This document shows positions 1 to 8,463 of a stretch of 64,000 bases of DNA, piece after piece (positions within the stretch are counted from its first letter, which is position 1; each line of letters starts with the position of its first letter). The stretch covers positions 3,286,001 to 3,350,000 of the forward strand of contig NZ_CP075682.1 of NCBI RefSeq assembly GCF_018603435.1, given 5' to 3'. A model generated the notes under the pieces. That model made no database searches. It saw nothing but the letters and a program-made list of their open reading frames with translations, and was not told where the DNA came from. Origin of the DNA: Chryseobacterium sp. ZHDP1 (lineage in GTDB: Bacteria > Bacteroidota > Bacteroidia > Flavobacteriales > Weeksellaceae). The position numbers were made by a program, and so were the translations under genes.

Positions 1-133
1 CGTTTGTAACTTGTAGAGAACCGTTAACGTGTAAGGTTTTTTGAGGAGTAGTAGTATTTACTCCGATATTTCCTGTCTGTGCACTGATTGCAGAGGCAAA
101 AAATAAAAATATAATGGTAGATGATATCTTCAT
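1..133 (-). CDS. Exported protein, N-terminal fragment (runs off window)
   Basis: Only the first 44 codons are inside the window. The start ATG is followed by a clear signal peptide (lysines, a run of Ile/Phe/Leu, cleavage after a Ser-Ala-Gln motif) and then a GVNTTTPQKTLHV segment. The same GINTTTP-type opening occurs in the 415-residue secreted protein encoded at 3608, and is common in flavobacterial surface proteins resembling phage fibres. Function cannot be judged from this fragment. Confidence 0.8.
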   Translation of the reverse strand, partial: MKISSTIIFLFFASAISAQTGNIGVNTTTPQKTLHVNGSLQVTN

Positions 134-215
134 TTTAGTAAAATTAAAATAGGTTGTATGCTTTATTTGAATATTCAAAATAGTCTGATGGCCCAAAATC
201 AAAGCCATTGGATAA

Positions 216-809
216 TCAAACAGCAAATGGCGGAGCTCTTGAAGAGTTTTTACAAATTTTTAAACTCGAATTATAAAATTTGTAATGGTAAAACTTTTTA
301 TGAACTCTCCACAGTCTTCCCAAAAAAGGGGAAGATCCAAAATGGAAGATAATCTCTTTTTGAGTTTTATTGTCTACAGAAGCCAGAGAACTGCCTCCTT
401 TATTTTTTATTGTGGAATTATTCTGGTCCTGATGAGGGGTGTAGTTACAATTGCTTTTGGCGATGCATTGTCCGGAATCTTTTTTAGTGTTTTTTTTCTT
501 GCTTATCAGCTTGTTTTTTCCGGATCTATTCTTAGTCGCTTTTTTTTCCGGATTAGCGGATTTGCTTATGGTTATTTCTTCTTCGTTCGTTTTTTCATAA
601 ATTACTGCATCCCCTGTTACAACAATAAGATCTTTATTATAAATGTAGGTCTGGGTTGTATTTGCTTCTGAATCATCAGATGTAGCAGCATTTACAAATT
701 TTACTTGAGAAAATGAAAAAGATGAATTAATAATTAATAATAAAAGCACTACTTTTAATAAAAAGGCAGTGTTTTTAAAAAATATCTTATTAATTATCAA
801 TTTACACAC
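216..809 (-). CDS. Hypothetical exported basic protein
   Basis: This 197-residue protein opens with a long hydrophobic segment (about residues 14-33) ending in Ser-Gln, which reads as a signal peptide. The middle (about 75-125) is rich in Lys, Ser and Asn, and the tail is basic with many Phe/Tyr. I recognise no domain. It is transcribed divergently from the histidine kinase to its right; the intergenic region carries a strong dyad that might serve both genes. A 128-codon frame on the opposite strand is taken as a shadow because it lacks any exported-protein character. The C-terminus (PPFAV) is unusual and could reflect a frameshift near the end. Confidence 0.6.
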   Translation of the reverse strand: MCKLIINKIFFKNTAFLLKVVLLLLIINSSFSFSQVKFVNAATSDDSEANTTQTYIYNKDLIVVTGDAVIYEKTNEEEITISKSANPEKKATKNRSGKNKLISKKKNTKKDSGQCIAKSNCNYTPHQDQNNSTIKNKGGSSLASVDNKTQKEIIFHFGSSPFLGRLWRVHKKFYHYKFYNSSLKICKNSSRAPPFAV

Positions 810-873
810 GTAGTGAAGCTTTGTACAAAAATATGCTGTAATAAAAACAGATTGTGTAGAATAAATAAGTTTC

Positions 874-899
874 TTTTTGTAGAACTATTTCTACAAAAA
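874..899. promoter_or_regulatory. Perfect 11-bp dyad TTTTTGTAGAA-N4-TTCTACAAAAA
   Basis: Two perfect 11-bp arms surround a 4-base spacer in the intergenic region between the divergent exported protein and histidine kinase. Related half sites recur at 1178-1193 (GTAGAA-TTTT-TTCTAC) and about 1197-1207. The arrangement suits a dimeric regulator, for example the LuxR-type response regulator at 2348, but it could equally be a transcript hairpin. Apart from these repeats the stretch 810-1257 shows no gene. Confidence 0.45.
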
Positions 900-1267
900 A
901 TAACCGTAAAATAAAAATAAAACGAAATAAATCTCTTTTCATTATTATATTTTTTGAGGTATTAAAAACCGAAAATTCCTCCTGTTCTCAAGCTGTGCAG
1001 AACTTTCTTACCCTCTTATAATTCCCGTTTTGCTGAATTTTTAATTGGCAGAAAATGGCAGGTTGAAAAAAAATAGTTTTTATAATAAGAGATTTATTTA
1101 TTGTACGATTCTGATTATTCAGACTTCGTTAAACTTTTTTAAACGGATAAAATAAAGAACTTATAAAAGCTTTGCGTGTAGAATTTTTTCTACTTCTTTT
1201 TGTAGAATTTTTTATATATAGTTTCTGCAACTATTTTATATTTTTGTAGTAAATGATATGAAAAAAT

Positions 1268-2359
1268 TTGCTGTTCTTTTTATCTTTTTCTTTTCCCTTT
1301 TTTTTTTCTCAGCAGAAAAAAAAGAATTTGGAATGCTATATTTCAGATAATGGACGGCTTTTCCAAAGAGAAGTAAATAATATTCATAGAAGAACGGATG
1401 TCTTTGATCCTTTTACCTTATTTGAAAATAATATATTTTTTGATGAAGCTCTAAATAATTTATTTGCAGATTTTCAGGATGGGAATGTAGATCCTTATAA
1501 AAAACCTGAAATTTGGGAAACCGGGATCTTCAAAGTTGCTTTTTTTATACTTTTCATCTTAATGGTTTTTTTCCTTATTAAGATAAGAAATTTTTACATT
1601 GAAAGAGAAAAGGAAAAGCTAAGAATAGAAATAGAAAATCATACAAAAGATCTGGTCATTCTGCTGGATAAATTACAGAAGTCCAAAGAAAAATTAAAGA
1701 TAAAGCTGGAAAATCAGGAAAAACTAACCCGCCTTATCTGCCATGATATTAAGAGTCCTCTGAGGTTTATTAATTTAAACCTGAAAAGTCTGATTTCGAC
1801 TACAGATGATATGGAGATTAAAGAATCATTAATTTCCACGCAGGAGACCACGGAAGAGCTGTATCATTTTGTTTTAAATAGTCTGGATTATACCAAATTA
1901 TTTTTAACGGATGATGAATACAGGGAAACGATCAATCTTAGGCAGCTTATCCATGAGAAAATCATGATTTTCCGTAATCTTGCTGCAAAGAAGAATATAG
2001 ATCTCATTAATAATGTAGACGAAAACATTGTTTTCAATAATAACAAGGCTTTATTGGAGATGCTTTTTCATAACCTGATAGATAATGCTGTTAAATATAC
2101 TTCTATTGGTACGGTAACTATTTCTGCATATCAGAAAGAACAAAATATAATTGTTTTTATACAGGATACAGGAAACGGGATGAATCCTGAAAAACTTGGC
2201 AGAATAAACAATTATCAGAATACCGATGTAGATAGTTCTAAGGGTATTGGTTATAAAATCATTACAGAAATAGTTAAAAAAACAGGAGTTAAAATGAAAC
2301 TCAAAAACAGATTGGGCGGCGGATTGGAAGTAAAAATATGGCTGACGTTATATAATTGA
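1268..2359 (+). CDS. Membrane sensor histidine kinase, signal peptide out of frame
   Basis: The protein has one membrane segment (about residues 88-106), a coiled coil (about 110-150), an H box with ICHDIKSPLRF (His159), an N box LIDNAVKYT, and G boxes DTGNGM and GIGYK: a complete HisKA/HATPase_c kinase. The open frame has only a TTG start at its 5' end. An ATG at 1258 begins a normal signal peptide (MKKFAVLFIFFF...) but in another frame that stops after about 30 codons. Deleting one T from the T10 run at 1298-1307 joins the two into one continuous exported sensor. It ends 12 bp inside the 3' end of the convergent LuxR-type regulator, its likely partner. Confidence 0.85.
   Translation: MLFFLSFSFPFFFSQQKKKNLECYISDNGRLFQREVNNIHRRTDVFDPFTLFENNIFFDEALNNLFADFQDGNVDPYKKPEIWETGIFKVAFFILFILMVFFLIKIRNFYIEREKEKLRIEIENHTKDLVILLDKLQKSKEKLKIKLENQEKLTRLICHDIKSPLRFINLNLKSLISTTDDMEIKESLISTQETTEELYHFVLNSLDYTKLFLTDDEYRETINLRQLIHEKIMIFRNLAAKKNIDLINNVDENIVFNNNKALLEMLFHNLIDNAVKYTSIGTVTISAYQKEQNIIVFIQDTGNGMNPEKLGRINNYQNTDVDSSKGIGYKIITEIVKKTGVKMKLKNRLGGGLEVKIWLTLYN
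1298..1307 (+). repeat. T10 homopolymer at the kinase frame break
   Basis: Ten consecutive T residues lie within the signal-peptide codons. With nine T the ATG at 1258 reads straight into the kinase frame; with ten it does not. This may be a slipped-strand contingency tract, a fixed mutation or a base-calling error. Confidence 0.7.
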
Positions 2360-2971
2360 AAATATTTCGAACAGTTCTGCAATATTGCTTATTTCAAGCT
2401 TCTCGTATATTCTCTTTTTGTATGTGCTTATAGTGGATTTTTTCAGATTCATTGTTTTTGCTATACTGGAAGTAGAGTATCCCTTAATGATAAACTGGGA
2501 TACTTCTAATTCTTTATCGGAAAGAAGGGATATCTGACTGCTGGTCTTTTTGTTTAAATAATCGTCTATTATTTTACTTTTGATATTCTCACTAATGTAT
2601 CTTCCATTTTTAAAAAAGTAATCTAAGGCAAAAAAAAGTTCTTCATCGCTGGATAGTTTGTTGATAAACCCATCGGCTCCCGCTTTTATAAATCTTGATG
2701 CATATATTTCCTCATCCATTGCAGAAAAAATTGTAATCTTAGCATTGGGTAAAATGTGTTTCATCAATTCTACAGTTGTTGTAGATATATTTTGATCAGG
2801 AAAGCTAATATCCAGAAATATGAAATCTACAGCCGAAGTTTTAATAAGCTCTATAGCAGATTTAACGTCATCAGCATTAAAGATTTCAGCTTGTGCTATG
2901 ATGCTTTTAATGACATACTTCATTCCCTGCCTTACAATACTATGATCATCTACTAATAAAATTCTTTTCAT
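2348..2971 (-). CDS. LuxR/NarL-family response regulator
   Basis: A receiver domain (about residues 1-120) has the acidic pair in LLVDDH, the phospho-acceptor in FIFLDISFP (Asp54) and a Lys in FINKLSS. A C-terminal LuxR-type helix-turn-helix (about 147-200) carries LSDKELEVSQFIIKGYS and the recognition-helix region KKSTISTYKKRIYEKL. Length (207) is typical of NarL/FixJ regulators. The gene is convergent with, and overlaps by 12 bp, the histidine kinase to its left, so the two probably form a two-component pair despite opposite orientation. Its targets are not obvious; TGTAGAA-type dyads nearby are candidates. Confidence 0.88.
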   Translation of the reverse strand: MKRILLVDDHSIVRQGMKYVIKSIIAQAEIFNADDVKSAIELIKTSAVDFIFLDISFPDQNISTTTVELMKHILPNAKITIFSAMDEEIYASRFIKAGADGFINKLSSDEELFFALDYFFKNGRYISENIKSKIIDDYLNKKTSSQISLLSDKELEVSQFIIKGYSTSSIAKTMNLKKSTISTYKKRIYEKLEISNIAELFEIFSII

Positions 2972-3528
2972 TTGAGTTTTTTGTTTTTATACTCCAAACT
3001 CACTCAATGATAAGGGCTTATGTATATTTACGTATCTTTCATCAAAGGTGTAATTGGAAGTGTGTTTTTATCTGTCCGGTCGTAGTGTAAATTTAGCCAA
3101 AAAATCTTAAAGTCCTAGATTTTTATTATGGTATATGATTTGAGGGTTAAAAATCTTTATTTATACGTCTGTTGTATTAAATATTCTTCAATGTCTGTGT
3201 TAGATTTCTTTTGAATGCTGATGCATAACTAAATAGCTTAGCTTATTCAAGGATATTCTACTTTGTATAGATTGCTTTGGGACAACTTAATTTAATTGGG
3301 AAAGAAATATGTTTAACGCCTTAATTTATTTTAATCCTAAACAAACAGGCGCATCGCAGATTCTCTATAATTTTTTGTCTCCTCTAAATTATTAAAATGT
3401 GTAAGTTGGGATTTGTGAAAAGTTATTGCTTTAAATATTTTTTTACTCTAACATTTTTATTATCAATATTAAAGAGTAGAGGTGTAAAAAGAATTTAATG
3501 AGTTAAAAAGGAAAATTTTTGCTGAAAA
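2972..3528. other. Intergenic AT-rich stretch, no gene seen
   Basis: No convincing reading frame is present on either strand. The stretch holds the upstream region of the LuxR-type regulator on the left and of the secreted-protein operon on the right. A weak hairpin (TACTCT/AGAGTA) lies near 3446-3480. I see no RNA gene. Confidence 0.5.
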
Positions 3529-3555
3529 TTGATTTAACTTTTACAAAAATTCTTT

Positions 3556-3563
3556 TATATTTG
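3556..3563 (+). promoter_or_regulatory. Bacteroidota -7 box TATATTTG
   Basis: This matches the TAnnTTTG consensus of Bacteroidota sigma-ABfr promoters exactly, 45 bases before the start of the secreted-protein operon. A TTG at 3529-3531 is a possible -33 element, though the 24-base gap is somewhat long. Confidence 0.55.
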
Positions 3564-3593
3564 TTTTTCGGGAAGAAGATCATTCCTGAAAAA
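3564..3593 (+). promoter_or_regulatory. 5' leader hairpin before the fibre-like operon
   Basis: TTTTTCGGGAA and TTCCTGAAAAA form an 11-bp stem (one G-T pair) around an 8-base loop. It begins directly after the -7 box, so it would sit at the very 5' end of the transcript, 14 bases before the start codon. That position suggests an mRNA-stabilising leader or a translational control element; there is no T-run that would make it a terminator. Confidence 0.45.
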
Positions 3594-3607
3594 TAAAAAA
3601 ACACTAA

Positions 3608-4855
3608 ATGAAAAATAATTATCTAATAATCCAGGTATTATTACTCCTATGTAGTAGCGTATCATATTCTCAGGTGGGTATCAACACAACAACACCAAAA
3701 GCAACTTTAGAAATAGTAGGAAAAAATTCAGGAGGAGCTGTAGACCCTAAAGATGGAATCGTAATTCCTCGGGTAAATCAGGTTTCCAATGCATCCGGTA
3801 CTACAAACAGCCAATTGGTTTATTTAACTGCAAATGACGGAAGTCTGGTTCCGGGATTTATATTCTGGGACGGCACAGCCTGGAAACAGTTAGGAGGAGC
3901 ATCATTAACTTTATCAAATTTTTCGGCAGCATCACCGTTAGCTTATAATAATTTAACGGGTGTATTCTCAATTTCTCAGGCAGGATCTTCGGCTAATGGC
4001 TATTTATCATCTGCTGATTGGAATATCTTTAATAATAAGCAGAATGCTTTAACTTTCTCAACGGGGCTTACCAATACGGCTAATACAATTACATTAAATC
4101 CGGCTACAGCTTCTTCTGTCGGAGGAGTAAAAGTAGGTAGCGGATTAAATGTAGCGCCAGACGGTACTATAAGTGTCCCTTCAAATGTAAGCAGCTTCAG
4201 TGCAGGAACTACAGGATTAACTCCTTCCACTTCAACGTCAGGAGCTGTTACTTTGGCCGGAACCTTAAAACCATCCAATGGAGGTACAGGAAATACATCT
4301 GTACCCGCTTTCGGCGCTGTTTTGCAGGGAGACGGAACTGTTTACCAAACTCTTTTACCCGGAACGGCAGGGCAGGTCCTAACATCAAACGGAACAGGAA
4401 GTGCCTTAAGCTGGTCTACACCCTTTACTTCAAGTGTAGCAGAAATATATGATGCGGCAGGAACACAGACTTTTGCTACAGCAGCCGGATTTACAACGAT
4501 GTTAATAACCACCGCCGGAGTTGTAGACAGTGGTTATACTGCGGGCTCAGGAACAATTACGATTACCAATGCAGGAAAGTACAGGGTAACTTATCGTATA
4601 TCTGCATCCGTCACTACAAATTCTCAGGCTACCGGAGAGTACAAACTTCAGGTAAACGGAACCGATGTTGCAGGAACTTCAGGCTTCACGTTTCATAGGA
4701 ACAGTGCAGACCCAAGAGGTTCTGTAACAGTAACGAAAATACTGAGTCTTAATGCTAATGATATTTTAAGAGTGCAGGGAAAGGTTTGGAACACCACGAA
4801 CAGAACCCTTCAGCTGGTTGCTAATGGTTCATCTTTAATTGTAGAAAAACTGTAA
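3608..4855 (+). CDS. Secreted fibre-like protein with beta-sandwich C-terminus
   Basis: A 415-residue exported protein. The signal peptide ends at about residue 21 (SYSQ), followed by GINTTTPKATLEI. The middle has phage-tail-fibre-like stretches (PSNGGTGNTS, then GTAGQVLTSNGTGSALSW). The last 135 residues (AEIYDAAGTQTFAT... to SLIVEKL) are beta-rich and look like a C1q/TNF-like jelly roll of the type capping collagen-like and fibre proteins; that assignment is by pattern only. It is the first gene of a three-gene operon with 10-base and 5-base gaps, and is probably a surface or adhesion protein. Confidence 0.8.
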   Translation: MKNNYLIIQVLLLLCSSVSYSQVGINTTTPKATLEIVGKNSGGAVDPKDGIVIPRVNQVSNASGTTNSQLVYLTANDGSLVPGFIFWDGTAWKQLGGASLTLSNFSAASPLAYNNLTGVFSISQAGSSANGYLSSADWNIFNNKQNALTFSTGLTNTANTITLNPATASSVGGVKVGSGLNVAPDGTISVPSNVSSFSAGTTGLTPSTSTSGAVTLAGTLKPSNGGTGNTSVPAFGAVLQGDGTVYQTLLPGTAGQVLTSNGTGSALSWSTPFTSSVAEIYDAAGTQTFATAAGFTTMLITTAGVVDSGYTAGSGTITITNAGKYRVTYRISASVTTNSQATGEYKLQVNGTDVAGTSGFTFHRNSADPRGSVTVTKILSLNANDILRVQGKVWNTTNRTLQLVANGSSLIVEKL

Positions 4856-4865
4856 TTCTTTAAAA

Positions 4866-6008
4866 ATGAAAATTTTAAACTTAGGCAAAATATTTCTTAT
4901 CATACTAAATTTCGCGGCTATTGATTCTTTTGCTCAGGAGACTATACCAACGGCAACAGGATTTGCAACAGCAGCCGAAGGGAATTTATATAAAGCAACA
5001 GATGATGGGCAGATTTATATAGGTCTGCGAAACGGAACTCTTAAATTAGTGGGAGGGAATATCGTTGTAGATAATGTGACACTTTCGGGAGCAGGTACGG
5101 CAGCGAATCCTCTTAAACTGGCTCAAAACGGAGCTGCCAACCAACAGGTGATGACTTGGGATTCTACCCTTAACAGCTGGAAACCTGCAACACCGGCAGC
5201 TGCATCTAACTGGCTGATTACCGGAAATGCCAATACAACTTCCAGTAATTTTCTGGGGACTACTAACGACGTAAAACTTCAGTTGGCATCAAACAATACC
5301 CCTATGCTGGAAGTAGGGCGAAGACAGACTTTAGGGCTGTATGATTCCAGCAGTACAGGTCTTTATCCCTATAATCAACCAGATACATCGGTGATGTATG
5401 TTCGCGGAACAGGAGGGAATTCGGCGCTACAGTTTGAAGCAGGAGGTGCGAGTTTTTACAAGCCTGTTTTTTATACAGACAGCAGCGGAAACTTCAGACT
5501 AAGAGGCTCTTCAGCCGGAACTGATTTCTTTGAAATGGGAAGCAGCGGAGCATCCAATGCCGGAAGATTCGATTTTATAATCGGGGATGATGGAGATGAG
5601 CCTTTTGTTTTTAATAAATACAATGGCGCTACAGCCACTACGGTTGAGTTAATGCGCTTATCAGGGAATGGTCTCAATACCAATGTAAGAGTAGGAATAA
5701 ATACCGGTGCTTTAGCCAATTCCACTTTACAGAACAACGGATCATTATCCACGTCAACAATTACAACTACAGCGGCTTTAACACTTACTGAAAGTCACTT
5801 TACAGTAATTATCGGAGGAAACCACGCCATAACTTTACCTGCAGCAAATACCTGTACGGGAAGGATGTATGTAATAAAGAATCCTACGGCTAATACTCCG
5901 GCAATTTCTTCATACAGAAACTTGTCAGGAACTGCTGTAACAGCACTTACGGCAAACTCTATTTTATGGCTTCAGAGTGATGGAACTAACTGGCAACGTA
6001 TAAATTAA
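4866..6008 (+). CDS. Secreted fibre-like paralogue 1
   Basis: This 380-residue exported protein has a signal peptide (to about residue 23, SFAQE), then a conserved block AAEGNLYKATDDGQIYIGLRN, a region of short repeats rich in Gly/Asn/Thr, a central block around GNSALQFEAGGASFYKPVF, and a C-terminal block TLTESHFTVIIGGNHAITLP. Every block is shared with the next gene, so the two are tandem duplicates. The GDDGDEPF segment is a possible cation-binding loop. It sits between the beta-sandwich protein and its own paralogue on one apparent transcript. Exact role unknown. Confidence 0.8.
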   Translation: MKILNLGKIFLIILNFAAIDSFAQETIPTATGFATAAEGNLYKATDDGQIYIGLRNGTLKLVGGNIVVDNVTLSGAGTAANPLKLAQNGAANQQVMTWDSTLNSWKPATPAAASNWLITGNANTTSSNFLGTTNDVKLQLASNNTPMLEVGRRQTLGLYDSSSTGLYPYNQPDTSVMYVRGTGGNSALQFEAGGASFYKPVFYTDSSGNFRLRGSSAGTDFFEMGSSGASNAGRFDFIIGDDGDEPFVFNKYNGATATTVELMRLSGNGLNTNVRVGINTGALANSTLQNNGSLSTSTITTTAALTLTESHFTVIIGGNHAITLPAANTCTGRMYVIKNPTANTPAISSYRNLSGTAVTALTANSILWLQSDGTNWQRIN

Positions 6009-6013
6009 TAAAA

Positions 6014-7135
6014 ATGAAAGGAATTTATTCTGCTGTTTTTGTCATTTGTATCAATATCTTTTCTTTTGGACAGGAAAGTATAGCATCCGCTTCTACTGTA
6101 TCTAATGCAGCAGAAGGTAACCTGTACAAAGCAACTGATGATGGCCAGATCTATATAGGTTTAAGAAACGGTACCGTGAATGCATTAAGTCCGGTTTTTA
6201 CTGCAGCCATATTTTCCGGTAACGGAACATCATCTAGCCCATATTCTCTGGGACAGATGGGAGCGACTAACGGTCAGGTTTTAAGCTGGAACAGTACGAC
6301 AAATACGTGGGTGCCTTCCACAGATGCAGCCACTAACAATTGGTTCCTCACTGGTAATACGAATGCTTCGGCAAGCAGTTTGTTAGGTACAACGAATGAT
6401 GTGCGTTTACAGCTGCGTTCCAACAATACCGAAATGCTAGAATTGGGAACAAGGCAGACTTTAGGGCTTACGGAAAGCTCAAAACCCAGCCCTTATAACT
6501 CTACAACTGCATCTACTATGTATATGAGAGGGACATCAGGAAATTCTGCCCTGCAATTTCAGGCAGATAACGCTGCCATCTATAAACCTGTTTTCTTTAC
6601 AGACAGCAACGGTAATTTTAGAATGAGAGGATCTGCTGCTTCCAGCGATTTTTTTGAACTTGGAAGTAATGGATCATCAGAAAATGGACGATTTGATTTT
6701 CTGGTAGGAGATGACGGCGATGAACCTTACCTTTTTTATAAATACAACTATACCTCTCAGACCTATATCGAAATGCTTCGTCTGCAGGGTACAGGATTGG
6801 ATAATACAGTCCGGGTGGGAATTAATATGGCTGGAAGCGTTCCTAATTCAACACTGCAGATTTCAGGATCACTTTCTTTACCGATTGTTACTACTACCGC
6901 ATCCTTAACATTAACCGAATTAAACTTCACTGTCATTTTGGGAGGAAATCATAACATAAGTCTTCCTTCTGCAAGTTTATGTAACGGCAGAATGTACATC
7001 ATTAAAAATCCGACTACGAATACCCCCTCGATATCAGCTTATAATAATATTTCTGGAGGAAGTACTTCAACTATTGCTGCAAACTCTGTGCTTTGGTTGC
7101 AGAGTATTAATAATCAATGGGAACAGATTAATTAA
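6014..7135 (+). CDS. Secreted fibre-like paralogue 2
   Basis: A 373-residue exported protein, paralogous along its full length to the preceding gene (AAEGNLYKATDDGQIYIGLRN, GNSALQFQADNAAIYKPVFF, GDDGDEPYLF, LTELNFTVILGGNHNISLP). The start codon is five bases after the upstream stop, so translation is probably coupled. The C-terminus IKNPTTNTPSISAY... ends in a WLQS...W motif shared by both copies. The domain reads like a fibre tip rather than an enzyme. It ends about 100 bp before the convergent S24 repressor. Confidence 0.8.
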   Translation: MKGIYSAVFVICINIFSFGQESIASASTVSNAAEGNLYKATDDGQIYIGLRNGTVNALSPVFTAAIFSGNGTSSSPYSLGQMGATNGQVLSWNSTTNTWVPSTDAATNNWFLTGNTNASASSLLGTTNDVRLQLRSNNTEMLELGTRQTLGLTESSKPSPYNSTTASTMYMRGTSGNSALQFQADNAAIYKPVFFTDSNGNFRMRGSAASSDFFELGSNGSSENGRFDFLVGDDGDEPYLFYKYNYTSQTYIEMLRLQGTGLDNTVRVGINMAGSVPNSTLQISGSLSLPIVTTTASLTLTELNFTVILGGNHNISLPSASLCNGRMYIIKNPTTNTPSISAYNNISGGSTSTIAANSVLWLQSINNQWEQIN

Positions 7136-7236
7136 AGCTTTTTAAAAAAATCATCGAATAAAGTCTGAATTTTAAAATCTACTGTAAATAATTACATTAA
7201 AAGTCCGGTATGGCTAAGAAGCTTTTACCCTGATTT

Positions 7237-8007
7237 TTAATTCTTCAATTTATCATTCACTTCTTTAATATCTCTTCTTAACTCCAGAAACATATCTTTT
7301 AAATTATAATTATCAAAATTATCAGGTTCAAAATCTTCCGGAAAAATTCCAGATGCATATTGCCAGATTTCAACAATTTCTCCCAAAGGAATATCATAAG
7401 GTTTATAAAATGAATTGTCTGAAGCTACTGTTATTGATTTTTTCTTTTTGATTTTAAATCTTTTGTAAGAAATGCCGTCATTCAAAGTCACGAAAACATA
7501 ACTTTTATTCGGTTTTAGATCTTCAATATTTTCAACATACTTCCCGATAATATAAGAGCCGTCTTTAAAAGGCGGCATTGAATCTCCTTCTGCCGGAAAT
7601 GCCCTGTACTTCCCGTTAATTAAGAAAGGTAAAGAAATTCGCTGTAAACTTTCAATATATTCAGGATCACTGTAACCGGATAAATAACCCATCGATGCTT
7701 TTTGAGGGACAATTTCAATGCTGTTGTTTCCCGATTGATCCACCACAACCGGAAGAACAATTCTGTTATCCGGAAGTTTTAATACATCTTCCAGCGGATA
7801 TTTGCGGATGTCTACCGTAAGAAGCAGATCGATACTGATATTGAAATACTTCGAAATTCTGATCAGCAGTTCATAAGGCGGTTCAGAACGCCCGTCCTCA
7901 TATTTCGAATACCGGACACGGCTCATTAATGTTTTGTCCGCAAGTTCCTGCTGTGATAAATTTTTCTGAGTCCTTAAAAACCTGATGTTATCTGAAAAAA
8001 TTGACAT
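7237..8007 (-). CDS. XRE/S24 LexA-like repressor
   Basis: An N-terminal HTH_3 domain (about residues 5-65, LSQQELADKTLMSRVRYSKY) is followed by an S24 peptidase-like domain: a YLSGY linker near 108-112, the catalytic Ser in AEGDSMPPF (Ser143) and a candidate Lys in SYKRFK (Lys182). Such proteins self-cleave on RecA activation and control SOS genes, commonly an error-prone polymerase. Here a divergent umuC fragment begins 76 bp away, and two operator-like palindromes lie between, the first starting two bases from this start codon, which implies autorepression. The polymerase target has been lost, so the repressor may now be orphaned. Confidence 0.88.
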   Translation of the reverse strand: MSIFSDNIRFLRTQKNLSQQELADKTLMSRVRYSKYEDGRSEPPYELLIRISKYFNISIDLLLTVDIRKYPLEDVLKLPDNRIVLPVVVDQSGNNSIEIVPQKASMGYLSGYSDPEYIESLQRISLPFLINGKYRAFPAEGDSMPPFKDGSYIIGKYVENIEDLKPNKSYVFVTLNDGISYKRFKIKKKKSITVASDNSFYKPYDIPLGEIVEIWQYASGIFPEDFEPDNFDNYNLKDMFLELRRDIKEVNDKLKN

Positions 8008-8008
8008 T

Positions 8009-8023
8009 GATACAAATTGTATC
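8009..8023. promoter_or_regulatory. Operator palindrome GATACAAATTGTATC
   Basis: A perfect 15-bp palindrome sits two bases upstream of the S24 repressor start. A second copy begins exactly 33 bp further on, and the same pair with the same spacing recurs at 9523 and 9556. Preservation in both decayed copies supports it as the repressor's binding site. Confidence 0.7.
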
Positions 8024-8041
8024 TGTAAATATACTGAAAAT

Positions 8042-8056
8042 GATACAAATAGTATC
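8042..8056. promoter_or_regulatory. Second operator GATACAAATAGTATC
   Basis: One mismatch from the perfect palindrome next to it and three helical turns away, placed between the repressor start and the umuC fragment start. It suits cooperative repression of both divergent promoters. Confidence 0.65.
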
Positions 8057-8083
8057 TAATCTTGTTCTGTAGAGTCAACAATT

Positions 8084-8155
8084 ATGTATGCTTTGGCAGA
8101 TTCCAATAATTTCTTTGTTTCTTGTTATCAAAAGTTAAATATTATCAATGGTTAA
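8084..8155 (+). pseudogene. umuC-type polymerase, 5' fragment (copy 1)
   Basis: The first 14 codons read MYALADSNNFFVSC, the N-terminus of a Y-family (UmuC/DinB-like) polymerase, and match the longer copy at 9598 closely. After that the sequence diverges and the frame stops at codon 24. The rest of the gene is absent downstream. An 82-codon frame beginning in the debris at 8148 has no recognisable content and was not called. Confidence 0.7.
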
Positions 8156-8270
8156 AAATATCTACTTACTTAATGGGTTGATAATCAATATGAATTTTCA
8201 TAATAATGTTTGGATAATTCTTATTAAATATACTAGTCAGCTTAAAAAAGATATAAAACGGCTTAATAAA

Positions 8271-8288
8271 TTGCTGAATGTTTGGTGT
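8271..8288 (+). repeat. Solo copy of 18-bp repeat TTGCTGAATGTTTGGTGT
   Basis: Identical to the two inverted termini at 10040-10057 and 10456-10473. It lies in the debris just after the first umuC fragment, as the inverted copy at 10040 lies just after the second fragment, so a small mobile element may have broken both. Confidence 0.55.
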
Positions 8289-8394
8289 GATTTATTAACT
8301 AGATTTAAAATGTTTAAAAACATAAATTTTACCTTACAGCTGATAAATGATTATTCCCGGATTTTGAATTTTCTTTATATTGGTATTGATATGT

Positions 8395-8428
8395 AAAAAA
8401 TCGAAGGCCTCCCTTAGGAAGCCTTCGA
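8395..8428 (-). terminator. Rho-independent terminator of the secreted protein gene
   Basis: A 12-bp stem (TCGAAGGCCTCC with GGAAGCCTTCGA, one mismatch) closes a 4-base loop and is followed on the minus strand by six T. It lies 36 bp past the stop codon of the gene at 8464. Confidence 0.8.
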
Positions 8429-8463
8429 AACACCAAATCACAAAATATTAATATGAAATTTTT

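Noticed and set aside
285..671. 128-codon plus-strand frame
   Set aside because: It lies opposite the exported-protein gene and its hydrophobic sequence is the shadow of Lys/Asn-rich codons on the minus strand.
8148..8396. 82-codon frame after the umuC fragment
   Set aside because: AT-driven composition, no recognisable motif, starts inside polymerase debris and contains the 18-bp repeat.
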